Below are positions 1-9,637 of a stretch of 36,613 nucleotides of DNA, piece after piece (the first letter of the stretch is position 1; the number at the start of each line of letters is the position of its first letter). The DNA is from Kiritimatiellota bacterium. Its GTDB lineage: Bacteria; Verrucomicrobiota; Kiritimatiellia; CAIQIC01. Under the pieces are notes generated by a model, which made no database searches, was not told where the DNA came from, and saw nothing but the letters and a program-made list of their open reading frames with translations. Where the stretch lies: the NCBI GenBank assembly GCA_026398385.1, contig JAPLSZ010000301.1:1-36613 (forward strand), written 5' to 3'. The translations under genes and the position numbers were made by a program.

Positions 1-857
1 CTCGCCCCGCCGCAATACCATGTGCAATGGCCGGCGATCTGCGGGCGCAGCTTGATCCGGTGCTGGCGGGCCAGCGCGTCGCCGTAGTGCTCCTCGCCCA
101 GCCGCGCGTCGTCGAAGACGCCGACGGCCAGCGTTTCGAGTTTGGCCCTCGCGCCGACGGGGACTAACAGGTGGCCGTGGTCGAGCTGCGCCTTGAACCC
201 GACCCTGCCGTCCTTGACGCTGGAAAACACCACGCCGCTGCCGCGCTCCTGCGTGAGCCAGCCGGCCACCACGCCGCGGCGCGTGGCCGGGTCCGCGCAG
301 GTCAGGAACAGGTAGCTGCCGGGATTCTTGTCCGGCGCCAACAGGCCGCCGGTGCCCAGCGTGCGCAGCTCGGCGGCCGGCTTGCCGAGGTCGAGCGTGA
401 AGGTGGCGGGCACCACGCGCCGCACGTCCAGCGTTTCCTTGCCGCCATTGTGCCGTTCCGTGCGGACCAGGAGAAACGGGAGTTTGGCATAGAGTTCGAG
501 CGAAGCGACGCCTTCGGCCTGCGTCACGACGATCTTCCGGCCCGCGCCGAACACCGGGTCGCTGGCTTTCTCAACCGCCGCCTTGACGACCTGGCCCTCC
601 AGCCGTCCGTCCGTTAGAAACACCTTGCCGCCCGGCTTTTCGGCGACCGCGAACGACCCGGCGGCGTCATCATAGGTGACGCTCAGCGTTTCGTTCTCGA
701 TCATCTGGGTGGCCGCCGCCGCTGGATTGCCCGCGCCGAGGGTGACCAGCAGGCCGAGCGTGGCCATGCCGATGGCGAGACCGCGGGCCGGCACGGAAAG
801 AGGGCCCGCTGCGAAATTCGAGGCCAAGGCAGAGCTGCGCGTTTTTATGGTTTTCAT
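1..857 (-). CDS. Putative alpha-galactosidase/melibiase-like secreted protein, C-terminus truncated by window edge
   Basis: Open minus-strand frame from ATG at 857 (MKTIKTRSSALASNFAAGPLSVPARGLAIGMATLGLLVTLGAGNPAAAATQMIENETLSVTYDD...) to the window edge, ending ...IKLRPQIAGHCTWYCGGA; the WY motif resembles clan GH-D. Not in the ORF track because it has no stop in the window. Overlaps the upstream gene stop by ATGA. Confidence 0.6.
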   Translation of the reverse strand, partial: MKTIKTRSSALASNFAAGPLSVPARGLAIGMATLGLLVTLGAGNPAAAATQMIENETLSVTYDDAAGSFAVAEKPGGKVFLTDGRLEGQVVKAAVEKASDPVFGAGRKIVVTQAEGVASLELYAKLPFLLVRTERHNGGKETLDVRRVVPATFTLDLGKPAAELRTLGTGGLLAPDKNPGSYLFLTCADPATRRGVVAGWLTQERGSGVVFSSVKDGRVGFKAQLDHGHLLVPVGARAKLETLAVGVFDDARLGEEHYGDALARQHRIKLRPQIAGHCTWYCGGA

Positions 858-2649
858 GGTGATTCCTTCGTTGTTTGTTTTTCGATGATCAGGTGTTTCA
901 CTTTCAGCGAGAGCGGCCCGGATCCGGGATTCTCGAAGGGGCCGGGCGCCGGGTTTGCCGCGTTCCGTTGCTTGCCGAAGTAATCGGTGTCGATCCGGAT
1001 CGGCGCGCCGTCCGGTTGTTCGTAAGGCAGATCGGGCACTTTGGCCTTGCCGAGCACATCGCTCGTCACGAGCGCGCGGCCGCCATCCCGCAACCAGCTA
1101 TCGTCCATAGTCATGCGCAAGTACCAGCCGTCGGGTCTTTCCTGGAGTTCCAAACGAGGGCTCGTGCCCGGCAACAGCAGCGGGCTGCGCTCGTTGGCAG
1201 CGGGCCTGGAGCCGGCGAGGAAGACGTTGCCTCCGGCCTGGAGATTCACTGCGTCCTTGGCGTAACCGGCTAGTCCGTTGTGCCCGACAAACAGATTGTT
1301 GTAGAACCGTTCGTCATCGCCCACGACCTTGGACAGTCCCGCAATCTGTGTGCTGTGTGCCTTGTGGAACGGCGTTTCGCGTGTCAATTCCGCCCGCAAC
1401 CTGATCGGGCAGCCGAAAAGATTGTGGGCATAGGCGCCTCCTCCGCAGGATTCCAGCAGTCCGCCGCCGGAAAGAAACACATTGTTGTCCACCAGGAACG
1501 GCCCATGGTTGACTTCCACGAAAAGATCCCGTTCGTTGTCATGCAGCAGATTCCCGGTGACCCGAGTGCCCTGCGCCATCCAATCCAGCCAGATGCCTCC
1601 CCAAACCCGCCGATCCAACCGCGTGTGCAGATGTCGTGAATCGTATTGCCGGTGATGGTGGAGAAAATTCCTCCCAGGCTTCCGTGGATGCCGGCCTTTT
1701 CACAATGGGAAATCCGGTTGTTGCGAATAACGTGGCCGCCGATATTCTCTTTCGACCACCCATCGGCCAGTGCCAGACGAATCGACTCGATGTATCCTTC
1801 GGCCGTGTCCGGCGGCATCGCGACGCCTTGAAGTTTGTAGCGTCCCAGCGTTACGCCGACGCACATCGAGTAGCTGATCTCGTTGTCTTCGAGGATCCAG
1901 CCCTTGGACCAGTGGGTGCCGATCAGGCCAACCTGCTCGGACATCGCCCCGGCCCAGGGCGTGGCGGCGTTACACATGACAAAACCGCGCACGGTGATAT
2001 AGTTCCGCCCAGGCTGGTCAGGGTAGAAAACTGCCTGGCGGACGTTGATTTCGACGTCTTTCTCATTCGGATCCACGCCGGGGAACTGTGCCCAGAGGGT
2101 GGTGTTGGTCGCGTCCACCCGCCCGAACCAAAGCGGCGCTTTCCCGACAGGCTTCAAAACCTCTTCAAACTTGGCCGCCTCGTTGAGCCAAGCGCCGTTG
2201 AGATAAACCGTTCCGGAATGGCGTGCAAAGCCCGACTGATGATACCACTCGCCCCTGATGACATCGCGGTAGGGGTTGAAATCACCAAAAAAGCTGTTGG
2301 GCAGGGCGACTTCCCAGGTATCGTTTCCGGCCTTTGCCCAGCCCTTGACGACCTCCGAGCCCTTGATCTCGACCTTCGCGCCCGGCGCGGCCTGATAGAC
2401 GATGCGCTTCGCTTCCGATGCGCCGCCGCGCGGCGGGTTGACGCGTTCCCGATAGACGCCGGCATGCACGGTGACCACGTCGCCCGGCTGGGCGAGATCG
2501 GCCGCACGCTGGATCGTGCGCAAGGGCGCGGACTTCGCCCCCTGGTTGGCGTCGTTGCCGGTGACGGCCACATGCAACTCGGCGGCGTGCAGCGGGGCCA
2601 GCCACAGGATTGCCAGTGTGCCGGACGTTAAACAGCGATGCATACACAT
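854..2649 (-). pseudogene. Right-handed parallel beta-helix secreted protein, split into two frames by an apparent frameshift near 1610-1622
   Basis: ORF 1384-2649 (signal peptide, ELHVAVTGNDANQG...PLRTIQRAADLAQPGDVVTVHAGVYRERV) runs to ...GNTIHDICTR and continues in the 854-1618 frame (RRVWGGIWLDWMAQGTRVTGNLLHDNERDLF...). Confidence 0.75.
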
Positions 2650-2744
2650 TTTTTCATTATCATTTCCCCGCGTCTTGGCGGGTCAAGGCTTCGTTTGCCT
2701 ACTCGCGCCTCTTGCAAAACCCGGCCGTGCGCCTCGACGGAGCA
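2544..2744 (-). repeat. Leader cassette A, copy 1 (signal-peptide coding region, 5' UTR and upstream sequence of beta-helix gene)
   Basis: Highly similar to 7533-7725 by direct reading, e.g. gccattgccagtgtgccggacgttaaacagcga-type core, cttcgtttgcctac, cctcttgcaaaacc, ggccgtgcgcc(t/c)cgacggagc. Confidence 0.9.
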
Positions 2745-2804
2745 TGGTGTTTATATCATACATCTTCCTGTTTTGCGTTGCCAGCGCCGAGGTGACGCCC
2801 GCGC

Positions 2805-4637
2805 TCACGGCACGGGTGCGACCTCAACCGATTCAAACAGGTTCGGATCATAGCTCGAGCCAATCAGCGGCAGCAAGCCCGCATCCATTTTCTCCGGCTT
2901 ATTGTCTTTTCGCGGCACCTCGCCGGAATGACACTCGCTGCCGTTGATGGCACAGGTCACGCGCGAGGGCTTGCCCGGGCGGGCGTCGAGCTCGAAGGAC
3001 AGGCGGCATGTTTTGTTGGAATGGAAACTCGCGGCCTCGCCCTCCTTCAACACCGTACTGTCCTTGTGCAAGAGTTTCCACTTGCCGTTGTCGTGCAATT
3101 GAAAACGCAGCGTGCGTTCCGCATCGGCACCGGCGCCGATCTCGACAAACCCCTTGCGGACCTGCACCGCCGTAGCGATCTTCATCGCGCGCACCCGGTC
3201 CGTGCCGCCATAGGACGACCAGCAACTGCCATACGAAAGCCCCCACACGGTCCCCCGCTTGGGCACCACTTGTTTCAAGACCTTGCGGCCGTCATCGGTA
3301 ACAACCTCGAACGTCCCCTCCTGGTCGATCCAGTAATGGGGGCTGTCGTGCTCCTTGTAGTTCTGGAAGTCATCCTGCCATGGTCCGCCCGGCTGCTTCG
3401 GCGGAATCGGATGCGGGGGCTGCCCCTTGATTTGTCCAGTGGTGGTCGAGAGCGTGTAGAGTGAGCTCCCCCCCTCGAGGGCCACGCGGAGTTTGCCGCC
3501 CTCGGGTTTCAACATGTCAATTTTTCGGAATTGTTCGGCTTCGTTCGACTTCCAAACGGCGACCGGTCCGCCGGCCAGCGCCGGATCGATCTCGATCTCC
3601 AAGGTCACGGGTTTCCACGTCGCGGCGATGAGGCTCCAGTCCTTGCCCTTGGGATCACGCAGCGTGGTGAACACGCCACCGAGCTTATCCTTTTCGATCC
3701 GGCCTTGGGCACTGTCCATGAATTTCCAACCGGGTTGGGCAAACTGCGTGACATGCGCGACGCACCATAATGCGGGCTTGACTTCGTAATGGCCGTTGCG
3801 GCAGGCCGAGGCGTCGATAAAGCCCACGTTGTTCCACTTGATGCCGGCGGGCAACGAACTGAACGGCGCCCAAGCCTCGGACTTGGTCATGCGCAATTCG
3901 TCGTATTCGCGGATGATCGAGCGGATGTAGTGCCAGCCCAAACGGAATTTGCCATCGTTGCTGAAATCCTCGCTGGACCAGAACCGCATGCCGGATTCAA
4001 GAAAACCGGCGGGCAGCTGCACATTCTTGTAGCCGGCTCGGTCGAGTGCGGGACGCAGATGCTCGACAATGAAGGTTCGCGCTTTGTCCGACTCCGGGGG
4101 ACGACATTCGTTCCGGTAGCCGCCGACGTAATTGAAGTCCAACCTCCAGTGCTTGTTAGCCGCGTCGAGAAACGCCACCACCCACTTGGCTGCCTCGGGC
4201 GTCGTGTACCCCCCCGTCCAGTAGGGCGTGCCCCACGGCAGGGCATCGAGGATGATGTCCGGGTTGCGTTTGCGGGCCTCGGCGGCCAGCCAGAGTTCAT
4301 AGCCGCGCGGCACCGGGTTGGCCAATTCCTCCGGGTTAATCGCGTGGGACGGCTCGGCACCGCAGGTCGAGTTCATGCCCGAGCCGATCTCGACCTTCAG
4401 GTGCTGGAACGAGGCGCCAAACTGCGGTTTGAACAGGAAGTCCAGAACGTCGCTCCGGTACGGTTCGGGATAATCCCTGAGCAGCGCCGAGGTGGCGCCC
4501 GCACTCACGGCGCCCACGCCCTCGAACACCCGCCCCGGGGATTTTGGATCGAGTTTCACCCGCAGGTCTTCGGCCGTTAGATTGGATGCCGCCGCGAGGA
4601 CGAACGCCGTGAGCAATATCCTTTTCGATGTTTTCAT
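2805..4637 (-). CDS. GH59 galactocerebrosidase-like glycoside hydrolase
   Basis: FEGVGAVSAGATSALLRDYPEPYRSDVLDFLFKPQFGASFQHLKVEIGSGMNSTCGAEPSH and WSSEDF, VAHVTQFAQPGW closely match GALC motifs; signal peptide present. Confidence 0.85.
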   Translation of the reverse strand: MKTSKRILLTAFVLAAASNLTAEDLRVKLDPKSPGRVFEGVGAVSAGATSALLRDYPEPYRSDVLDFLFKPQFGASFQHLKVEIGSGMNSTCGAEPSHAINPEELANPVPRGYELWLAAEARKRNPDIILDALPWGTPYWTGGYTTPEAAKWVVAFLDAANKHWRLDFNYVGGYRNECRPPESDKARTFIVEHLRPALDRAGYKNVQLPAGFLESGMRFWSSEDFSNDGKFRLGWHYIRSIIREYDELRMTKSEAWAPFSSLPAGIKWNNVGFIDASACRNGHYEVKPALWCVAHVTQFAQPGWKFMDSAQGRIEKDKLGGVFTTLRDPKGKDWSLIAATWKPVTLEIEIDPALAGGPVAVWKSNEAEQFRKIDMLKPEGGKLRVALEGGSSLYTLSTTTGQIKGQPPHPIPPKQPGGPWQDDFQNYKEHDSPHYWIDQEGTFEVVTDDGRKVLKQVVPKRGTVWGLSYGSCWSSYGGTDRVRAMKIATAVQVRKGFVEIGAGADAERTLRFQLHDNGKWKLLHKDSTVLKEGEAASFHSNKTCRLSFELDARPGKPSRVTCAINGSECHSGEVPRKDNKPEKMDAGLLPLIGSSYDPNLFESVEVAPVP

Positions 4638-4647
4638 GTCATCATGT

Positions 4648-7644
4648 TCATGGAGCGGTTCCAGGTTTCATCAGTTCGCTGTTGATCGTTGCCGTTCCCT
4701 GCTCCAGCCCGTCACAGGTGGCGGTGATGGTGATCGGGCCGGGTTTGCCGGTCGATCTAACCACCAACAGGCACCGGCCGTCATAGACGGTGGCGGTGGT
4801 GCCGTGGTAATCATGCTGCAAGTCGGCCACGGGATTGCTGTTGCCGACGGCGGCGATGGTGGCCGCGCCTGAGACCTTGAAGCTCACCTTGTTGTCGGCC
4901 ATCGAATTCCAGTTGCCGTTGGCATCGGCCACCTCGACCGTGACAAACGCCACATCGCAGCCGTCCGCGCGGAGTTGCGTCCGGTCGGCGGTGAGTTTCA
5001 CTTTCGCCGGCTTGGCAGCCGACTTGAGGGCATGGTCCGCGACCTGTTTGCCGTCTTTATAGCCGACGGCCTTCAACTCGCCCGGTTCATACTGCACCTC
5101 CCAGGTATTGATCTGTTTGCAGTGCTCGTCCTTGGAGAACTTCTTCTTGCCGAGCGACTTGCCGTTCAGGAAGAGTTCCACTTCGTCGCAACCGGAATAG
5201 ACGTCCACCCACATCTTGTTAGGCTCCTCCGGCCAGGTCCACGAGTTGATCGCCGGCATCCAGCCCCAATCGGACTGATACCACCCGACCTTGGTGCCGG
5301 AATGCTTGCGCCTCACCACCATGGCGACCGTCGGCGCCACCGTGCCGTCCCTGCCCATTGTCCAGACAAGTTTGCGATAATATGAATGCGCCTTGGGGAA
5401 CCCGCAGATGTCATAACTGCCGCTGTTGGCGAGGTAGCCGGGAAAATCCTTGTGTGCGCCGAGGCTCTCGCCGGTGCCAACCTCGCCCAAGTAATCCATG
5501 CCGGTCCAGACGCAGTCGCCCAACACATAGTCGTTCGCCATGACCATCCGCCAATAGGGATGGAGCATGATCATTTGCGACTCGGAGCCGAACATCAGCC
5601 GGTTCGGGAATTTCTCGTGGCTTTCCACGTATCCGCCGCCGTTGCCTCGCGTCATGTGTTCGTAATTGTAACCGCAGACGTCGAGCGCCGCCCAAAACTC
5701 CGCGGTAGGGAAACGAAACATGTTGCCCGGCTGGGCGCCGTAGGTCGTCGCACGGGTCGGATCGAGCTTGCGGGTGAACTCCGCCAGCATCTTCACGGTT
5801 TCTTCGCCATCAGGAAAACCCTGATTCGGGCACTCGTTGCCCATGCTCCACATGATCACCGAGGGATGGTTGCGGTCGCGCCGGATCATGCGGGTCATGT
5901 CGTCCTGCCAGTATTTGTCGAACACCGACGAATAGCCGCCCCTCTTGCCGTGCTTCCACTCGTCGAACGCCTCGTCAACAACCAGCATGCCGAGCCGGTC
6001 GCAGGCGTCGAGGAAGGCTGTTGACGGCGGATTGTGGGAACAACGGATCGCGTTGCCGCCCATCTCCTTCATCAGCCGCAGCCGGCGCTCTTCGGCCCAC
6101 GCAAAGCCTTCCGCGCCGAGGATCCCGTTGTCGCCATGCAGGTTCACGCCTTTGAGCTTCACGCTTTGCCCGTTGAGCAGCAGTCCCTTGTTTGGCTCGA
6201 ACTTGAGCGAGCGGATGCCGAACGATGTGGCCTGTTCATCCGTTGCCCTGCCATCGCAGCTCACGGTCGTTAGAACCTGATAGAGATTGGGTGTCTCGCA
6301 CGACCACAACCGCGGTTTGTCCACCGTCGTCTGCTGGCTGAACTCGACGACCTTGCCGGCGGGGATCTTTTGCGTGGATTCCGCCTGGGACACGGTCTTG
6401 CCCTGCGCGTTGACGATGCGGCTCAACAGCATGACGTGCTTTTCAGCCGCGTCTTCATTCTTGACCGTGGTCTTTACTGCAACGGTCGCGCTTTCGGCGG
6501 AGACCTGCGGGGTGGTGACATAGGTGCCCCAAGTGTCCACATGCGCCTTCCCGGTGACGATCAATTCCACTTCGCGATTGATTCCTGACCCAGGATACCA
6601 GCGGCTCTTGAGTTCGTTGACCGCCTTGACGGCCAGCACGTTCCTGCCGCCAAGATGGAGGCAGGGTGTTAGATCGTATGCGAACGCCGTGTAGCCGTAA
6701 TGGTGGAAACCGAGGCGACGGCCGTTGATCCACACCTCGGAGCGTTCTTGGACACCGTCAAAGAGGATGGTGACGACCTTGCCCGACCACTCTTGCGGCG
6801 CGGCGAAGGTTTTGCGATACCAGCCCGCCCCGCCGGGCAGGAATGCGGTGTCGCGGCTGCCTTTCTCGATAAAGGGCCCCTCGATGCTCCAATCGTGCGG
6901 CAGATCGACCTTGCGCCATGACGAGTCATCGAAATCCGGGCGCGCCGGACCGGCTGCCTCGTTGCCCGGCGCCACCTCGACCGTGCCGATGATCCCGCCC
7001 ATGCCCTGCGTGTTCTCGACCAGCACCCCCAGCACGTTCGGGCCGTTCGGTTTCCATGCCGCCTTGAGTTCCACGTCGAACGGCTGACCGTAGCCCTGAT
7101 GCGAATCGAGCTTCTTGCCGTTGAGATACACCGTGGCATTGTCATCCACACCGGCGAAATGCACGACGGGTTCATCACCGGCCACCTTGGGCAAAATGGC
7201 GCGGAACCAGCAAAACCCGCTCCGGTTCTTGAACACGTCCTCGCCAATCTTCGCATCTTTCCACGCGTCACCGGACATATCAAGTTCCGGCGCGGACCGC
7301 TGGGCGGCATCCACCGCGCTGGCGTCCACGGCCATATATCGCCACTGGGTTACCGCCGACTTGCCGGTCGCGGTATTCGTTACCGGCACTTCGCCGCGGT
7401 GAAAACGCCAGTCCAGATTCAGCCGGATGCGCTGCCGTGCTGCGTCGGCCGTCACAGCTCCCACATTCGGTTCGATGCCCATGGTCTGGCTCACGGGCCG
7501 CGAGACGGCCAGCCGGGGCTCCAGCTCCTTGCGGTTGGCGTCGTTGCCGGTGACGGCGACATGGATCTCGGCGGCCTGCAGCGGGGCCAGCCATAGGATT
7601 GCCAGTGTGCCGGACGTTAAACAGCGATTCATATAGTTTTTCAT
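4648..7644 (-). CDS. GH2 family beta-galactosidase-like protein with a beta-helix-type leader at its N-terminus
   Basis: LPHDWSIEGPF, GGAGWYRKTF, SRWYPGSGINREVEL, CSHNPPSTAFLDACDRLGMLVVDEAFDEW, WSMGNE, FGSES. Likely start ATGAAAAACTATATG at 7644 with RBS gaggaga. Confidence 0.9.
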   Translation of the reverse strand: MKNYMNRCLTSGTLAILWLAPLQAAEIHVAVTGNDANRKELEPRLAVSRPVSQTMGIEPNVGAVTADAARQRIRLNLDWRFHRGEVPVTNTATGKSAVTQWRYMAVDASAVDAAQRSAPELDMSGDAWKDAKIGEDVFKNRSGFCWFRAILPKVAGDEPVVHFAGVDDNATVYLNGKKLDSHQGYGQPFDVELKAAWKPNGPNVLGVLVENTQGMGGIIGTVEVAPGNEAAGPARPDFDDSSWRKVDLPHDWSIEGPFIEKGSRDTAFLPGGAGWYRKTFAAPQEWSGKVVTILFDGVQERSEVWINGRRLGFHHYGYTAFAYDLTPCLHLGGRNVLAVKAVNELKSRWYPGSGINREVELIVTGKAHVDTWGTYVTTPQVSAESATVAVKTTVKNEDAAEKHVMLLSRIVNAQGKTVSQAESTQKIPAGKVVEFSQQTTVDKPRLWSCETPNLYQVLTTVSCDGRATDEQATSFGIRSLKFEPNKGLLLNGQSVKLKGVNLHGDNGILGAEGFAWAEERRLRLMKEMGGNAIRCSHNPPSTAFLDACDRLGMLVVDEAFDEWKHGKRGGYSSVFDKYWQDDMTRMIRRDRNHPSVIMWSMGNECPNQGFPDGEETVKMLAEFTRKLDPTRATTYGAQPGNMFRFPTAEFWAALDVCGYNYEHMTRGNGGGYVESHEKFPNRLMFGSESQMIMLHPYWRMVMANDYVLGDCVWTGMDYLGEVGTGESLGAHKDFPGYLANSGSYDICGFPKAHSYYRKLVWTMGRDGTVAPTVAMVVRRKHSGTKVGWYQSDWGWMPAINSWTWPEEPNKMWVDVYSGCDEVELFLNGKSLGKKKFSKDEHCKQINTWEVQYEPGELKAVGYKDGKQVADHALKSAAKPAKVKLTADRTQLRADGCDVAFVTVEVADANGNWNSMADNKVSFKVSGAATIAAVGNSNPVADLQHDYHGTTATVYDGRCLLVVRSTGKPGPITITATCDGLEQGTATINSELMKPGTAP

Positions 7645-7725
7645 TTCTCCTCGTCTTGGTGGTTCACTGCTTCGTTTGCCTACCCGAACCTCTTGCAAAA
7701 CCAGGCCGTGCGCCCCGACGGAGCG
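7533..7725 (-). repeat. Leader cassette A, copy 2 (start of GH2 gene and upstream)
   Basis: Same as copy 1; MNRCLTSGTLAILWLAPLQAAEIHVAVTGNDAN versus MHRCLTSGTLAILWLAPLHAAELHVAVTGNDAN. Confidence 0.9.
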
Positions 7726-7814
7726 GGGCGGCTACAGTTTACATGTTGGCCTGCAGTCTCATGGCGTTGTAGCCCCGGCGCTCTGTCGCCGGGTTTCTCG
7801 GGTTTTGCAAGAGG
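7689..7814. repeat. MITE-like inverted-repeat element between GH29 and GH2 genes
   Basis: Perfect 14-bp ends cctcttgcaaaacc / ggttttgcaagagg with arms continuing imperfectly to cgacggagcggggcggctaca / tgtagccccggcgctctgtcg around a ~30-bp centre. Confidence 0.7.
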
Positions 7815-7815
7815 C

Positions 7816-9600
7816 TCACCCGCCTTGCGGTGCCAGTTTGAGCTGGCGCAGGTTCATCACCCCTTGGCCGGGCTTGCTCAGCGGTTTGATGATAAGCGTA
7901 AGTTTGCCGGCCTTGGCCAGACGGAGCGTGCCTACGGCGACGGTGGTGTAATCGTTCCAATCCTTCGTGGCGGCGACCTTGCCCGTCAGTTTGGCCTCGC
8001 CGGCGATGATCTCGTATTCGGAGTTCTCGCTGCCGGGATTACAGGCGATGGTCAGCTCGACGGTGAAGGCGCCGGGCCGGGTGATGTTGACCGGCCATTG
8101 CACCGTGTCGCCGGCGTCCATCCAGAAACCGATGTTCGGTTTGCCGCCTGCGTCCACGAGTCGCGCGGTCCCGCCGACAATGTCGGCCTCGGCGGCCAGC
8201 AAGGTCAGGGAACCATCCGCCGCCTGGCCGACGGACGCGTCGCCGACTTCAGGCGCGCCCTGGATTTCGGCCACCACCACGGTGGCAACCGGGTCGGCCA
8301 ACTGCTCAGGCAGGGTGATGGTCTTGTCCGCCACCTGCAGCGCCGTTTTGCGGTCGGCCAGCAGATAGGCCTTGGTGATCTTGTTCGCCATGGGCAGCGT
8401 GATCGTGCCTCCGGCGGGGCGGGCAAACACGTGCAGGAACAGCTTCGATGCTTTTGCGGCTTGCCCGCCGGAACCTGGGCGTAGGAGCGTGCAGCGGCCG
8501 TTGAAGGGCAGTTTCTTGAACGGGCTGGCCTGGGTGCCGTAGATCGCCGTTCCGTTGACCTTCATCCACTGGCCGACCTGCCGGAGGCGCTCGATGCTCG
8601 GCGGGGGGATTTCGCCCTCGGCCGTGGGGCCGACGTTGAGCAGGTAGTTGCCGCCCTTACTGGCGATGTCCACCAGCATGCGGATCAGGCTCTCGGTGGA
8701 TTTCCAACCGTGGTCATAGCTCTTGAAGCCCCAGGTGCCGTTCATCGTCATGCAGGTTTCCCAATCGCGCCCCTTGAAGCCGGTGGCGGGGATTTCCTGC
8801 TCGGGGGTCTCGGTGTCGCCCTTGAAGTCGCCGCCGAGCCGGTTGTTGTGGATGATGCCCGGCTTGAGCTTGAGCAACTCGATGAGCGCCGCGGCCCGCG
8901 GGCGGTTCATGCTCCACGGGGTGTCCCACCACAGCACCGCCGGCGTGTCGGCGCCGTACTTGGTCAGGATCTCGCGCACCTGCGGCACAGCGATGTCCCT
9001 GACGTAGGCATCCATGTCGCCGTGCTGGGTCTGGTCCCAACCGTTGCCGGAGCCGCCCTTGTGATTCCAGTCCTGGCACTGCGAGTAGTAGAACCCGAGC
9101 TTGATCCCGTGCTTGCGGCACGCCGCGGCCAGCGGCTTGAGCAAGTCCTTGCCGTAGGGTGTCGCTTTCACGACGTTCCAGTCGGTCACCGCCGAATCGA
9201 ACAGCCCGAAGCCGTCGTGGTGCTTCGAGGTGATCACGATGTACTTCATGCCGGCTTCCTTGGCCAGGCGTACCCAGGCGTCGGGATCGTATTTTACCGG
9301 GTTGAATTGCTGGGCATACTGCTGGTAGCGGGCGCAGGGGATTTGGCCCTGGTGCATGATCCACTCGCCGGCGCCACCGATCTGCCGGCCGTCGTAGGTG
9401 CCGGCGGGCACGGCATAGACGCCCCAATGGATGAACATCCCGAATTTCGCCTCGCGCCACCACTGCATGCGGGCGTCCCGCTGGGCGGGCGTTTCGTGGG
9501 CATAGGGATCGGGGCTCGCCGGTTCTTCCGCGGTCAGCCGGGGGATGGCAGTGCCGAGCATGCAGGCGGCGAGGAGGAATCGGCAGGTCCGGCGTTGCAT
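7816..9600 (-). CDS. GH29 alpha-L-fucosidase
   Basis: WWREAKFGMFIHWGVYAVPAGTYDGRQIGGAGEWIM, YIVITSKHHDGFGLFDSAVTDWNV, GIKLGFYYSQCQDW. Start at 9600 favoured by RBS aaggaaacc. Confidence 0.92.
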   Translation of the reverse strand: MQRRTCRFLLAACMLGTAIPRLTAEEPASPDPYAHETPAQRDARMQWWREAKFGMFIHWGVYAVPAGTYDGRQIGGAGEWIMHQGQIPCARYQQYAQQFNPVKYDPDAWVRLAKEAGMKYIVITSKHHDGFGLFDSAVTDWNVVKATPYGKDLLKPLAAACRKHGIKLGFYYSQCQDWNHKGGSGNGWDQTQHGDMDAYVRDIAVPQVREILTKYGADTPAVLWWDTPWSMNRPRAAALIELLKLKPGIIHNNRLGGDFKGDTETPEQEIPATGFKGRDWETCMTMNGTWGFKSYDHGWKSTESLIRMLVDIASKGGNYLLNVGPTAEGEIPPPSIERLRQVGQWMKVNGTAIYGTQASPFKKLPFNGRCTLLRPGSGGQAAKASKLFLHVFARPAGGTITLPMANKITKAYLLADRKTALQVADKTITLPEQLADPVATVVVAEIQGAPEVGDASVGQAADGSLTLLAAEADIVGGTARLVDAGGKPNIGFWMDAGDTVQWPVNITRPGAFTVELTIACNPGSENSEYEIIAGEAKLTGKVAATKDWNDYTTVAVGTLRLAKAGKLTLIIKPLSKPGQGVMNLRQLKLAPQGG

Positions 9601-9611
9601 GGTTGGTTTCC
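9541..9611 (-). repeat. Leader cassette C, copy 1 (GH29 RBS and signal peptide)
   Basis: gtgccgagcatgcaggcggcgaggaggaatcggcaggtccggcgttgcatggttggtttcctt aligned with 14333-14400. Confidence 0.85.
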
Positions 9612-9637
9612 TTGTTGTTTTCATTTCTTAGGGCCTT

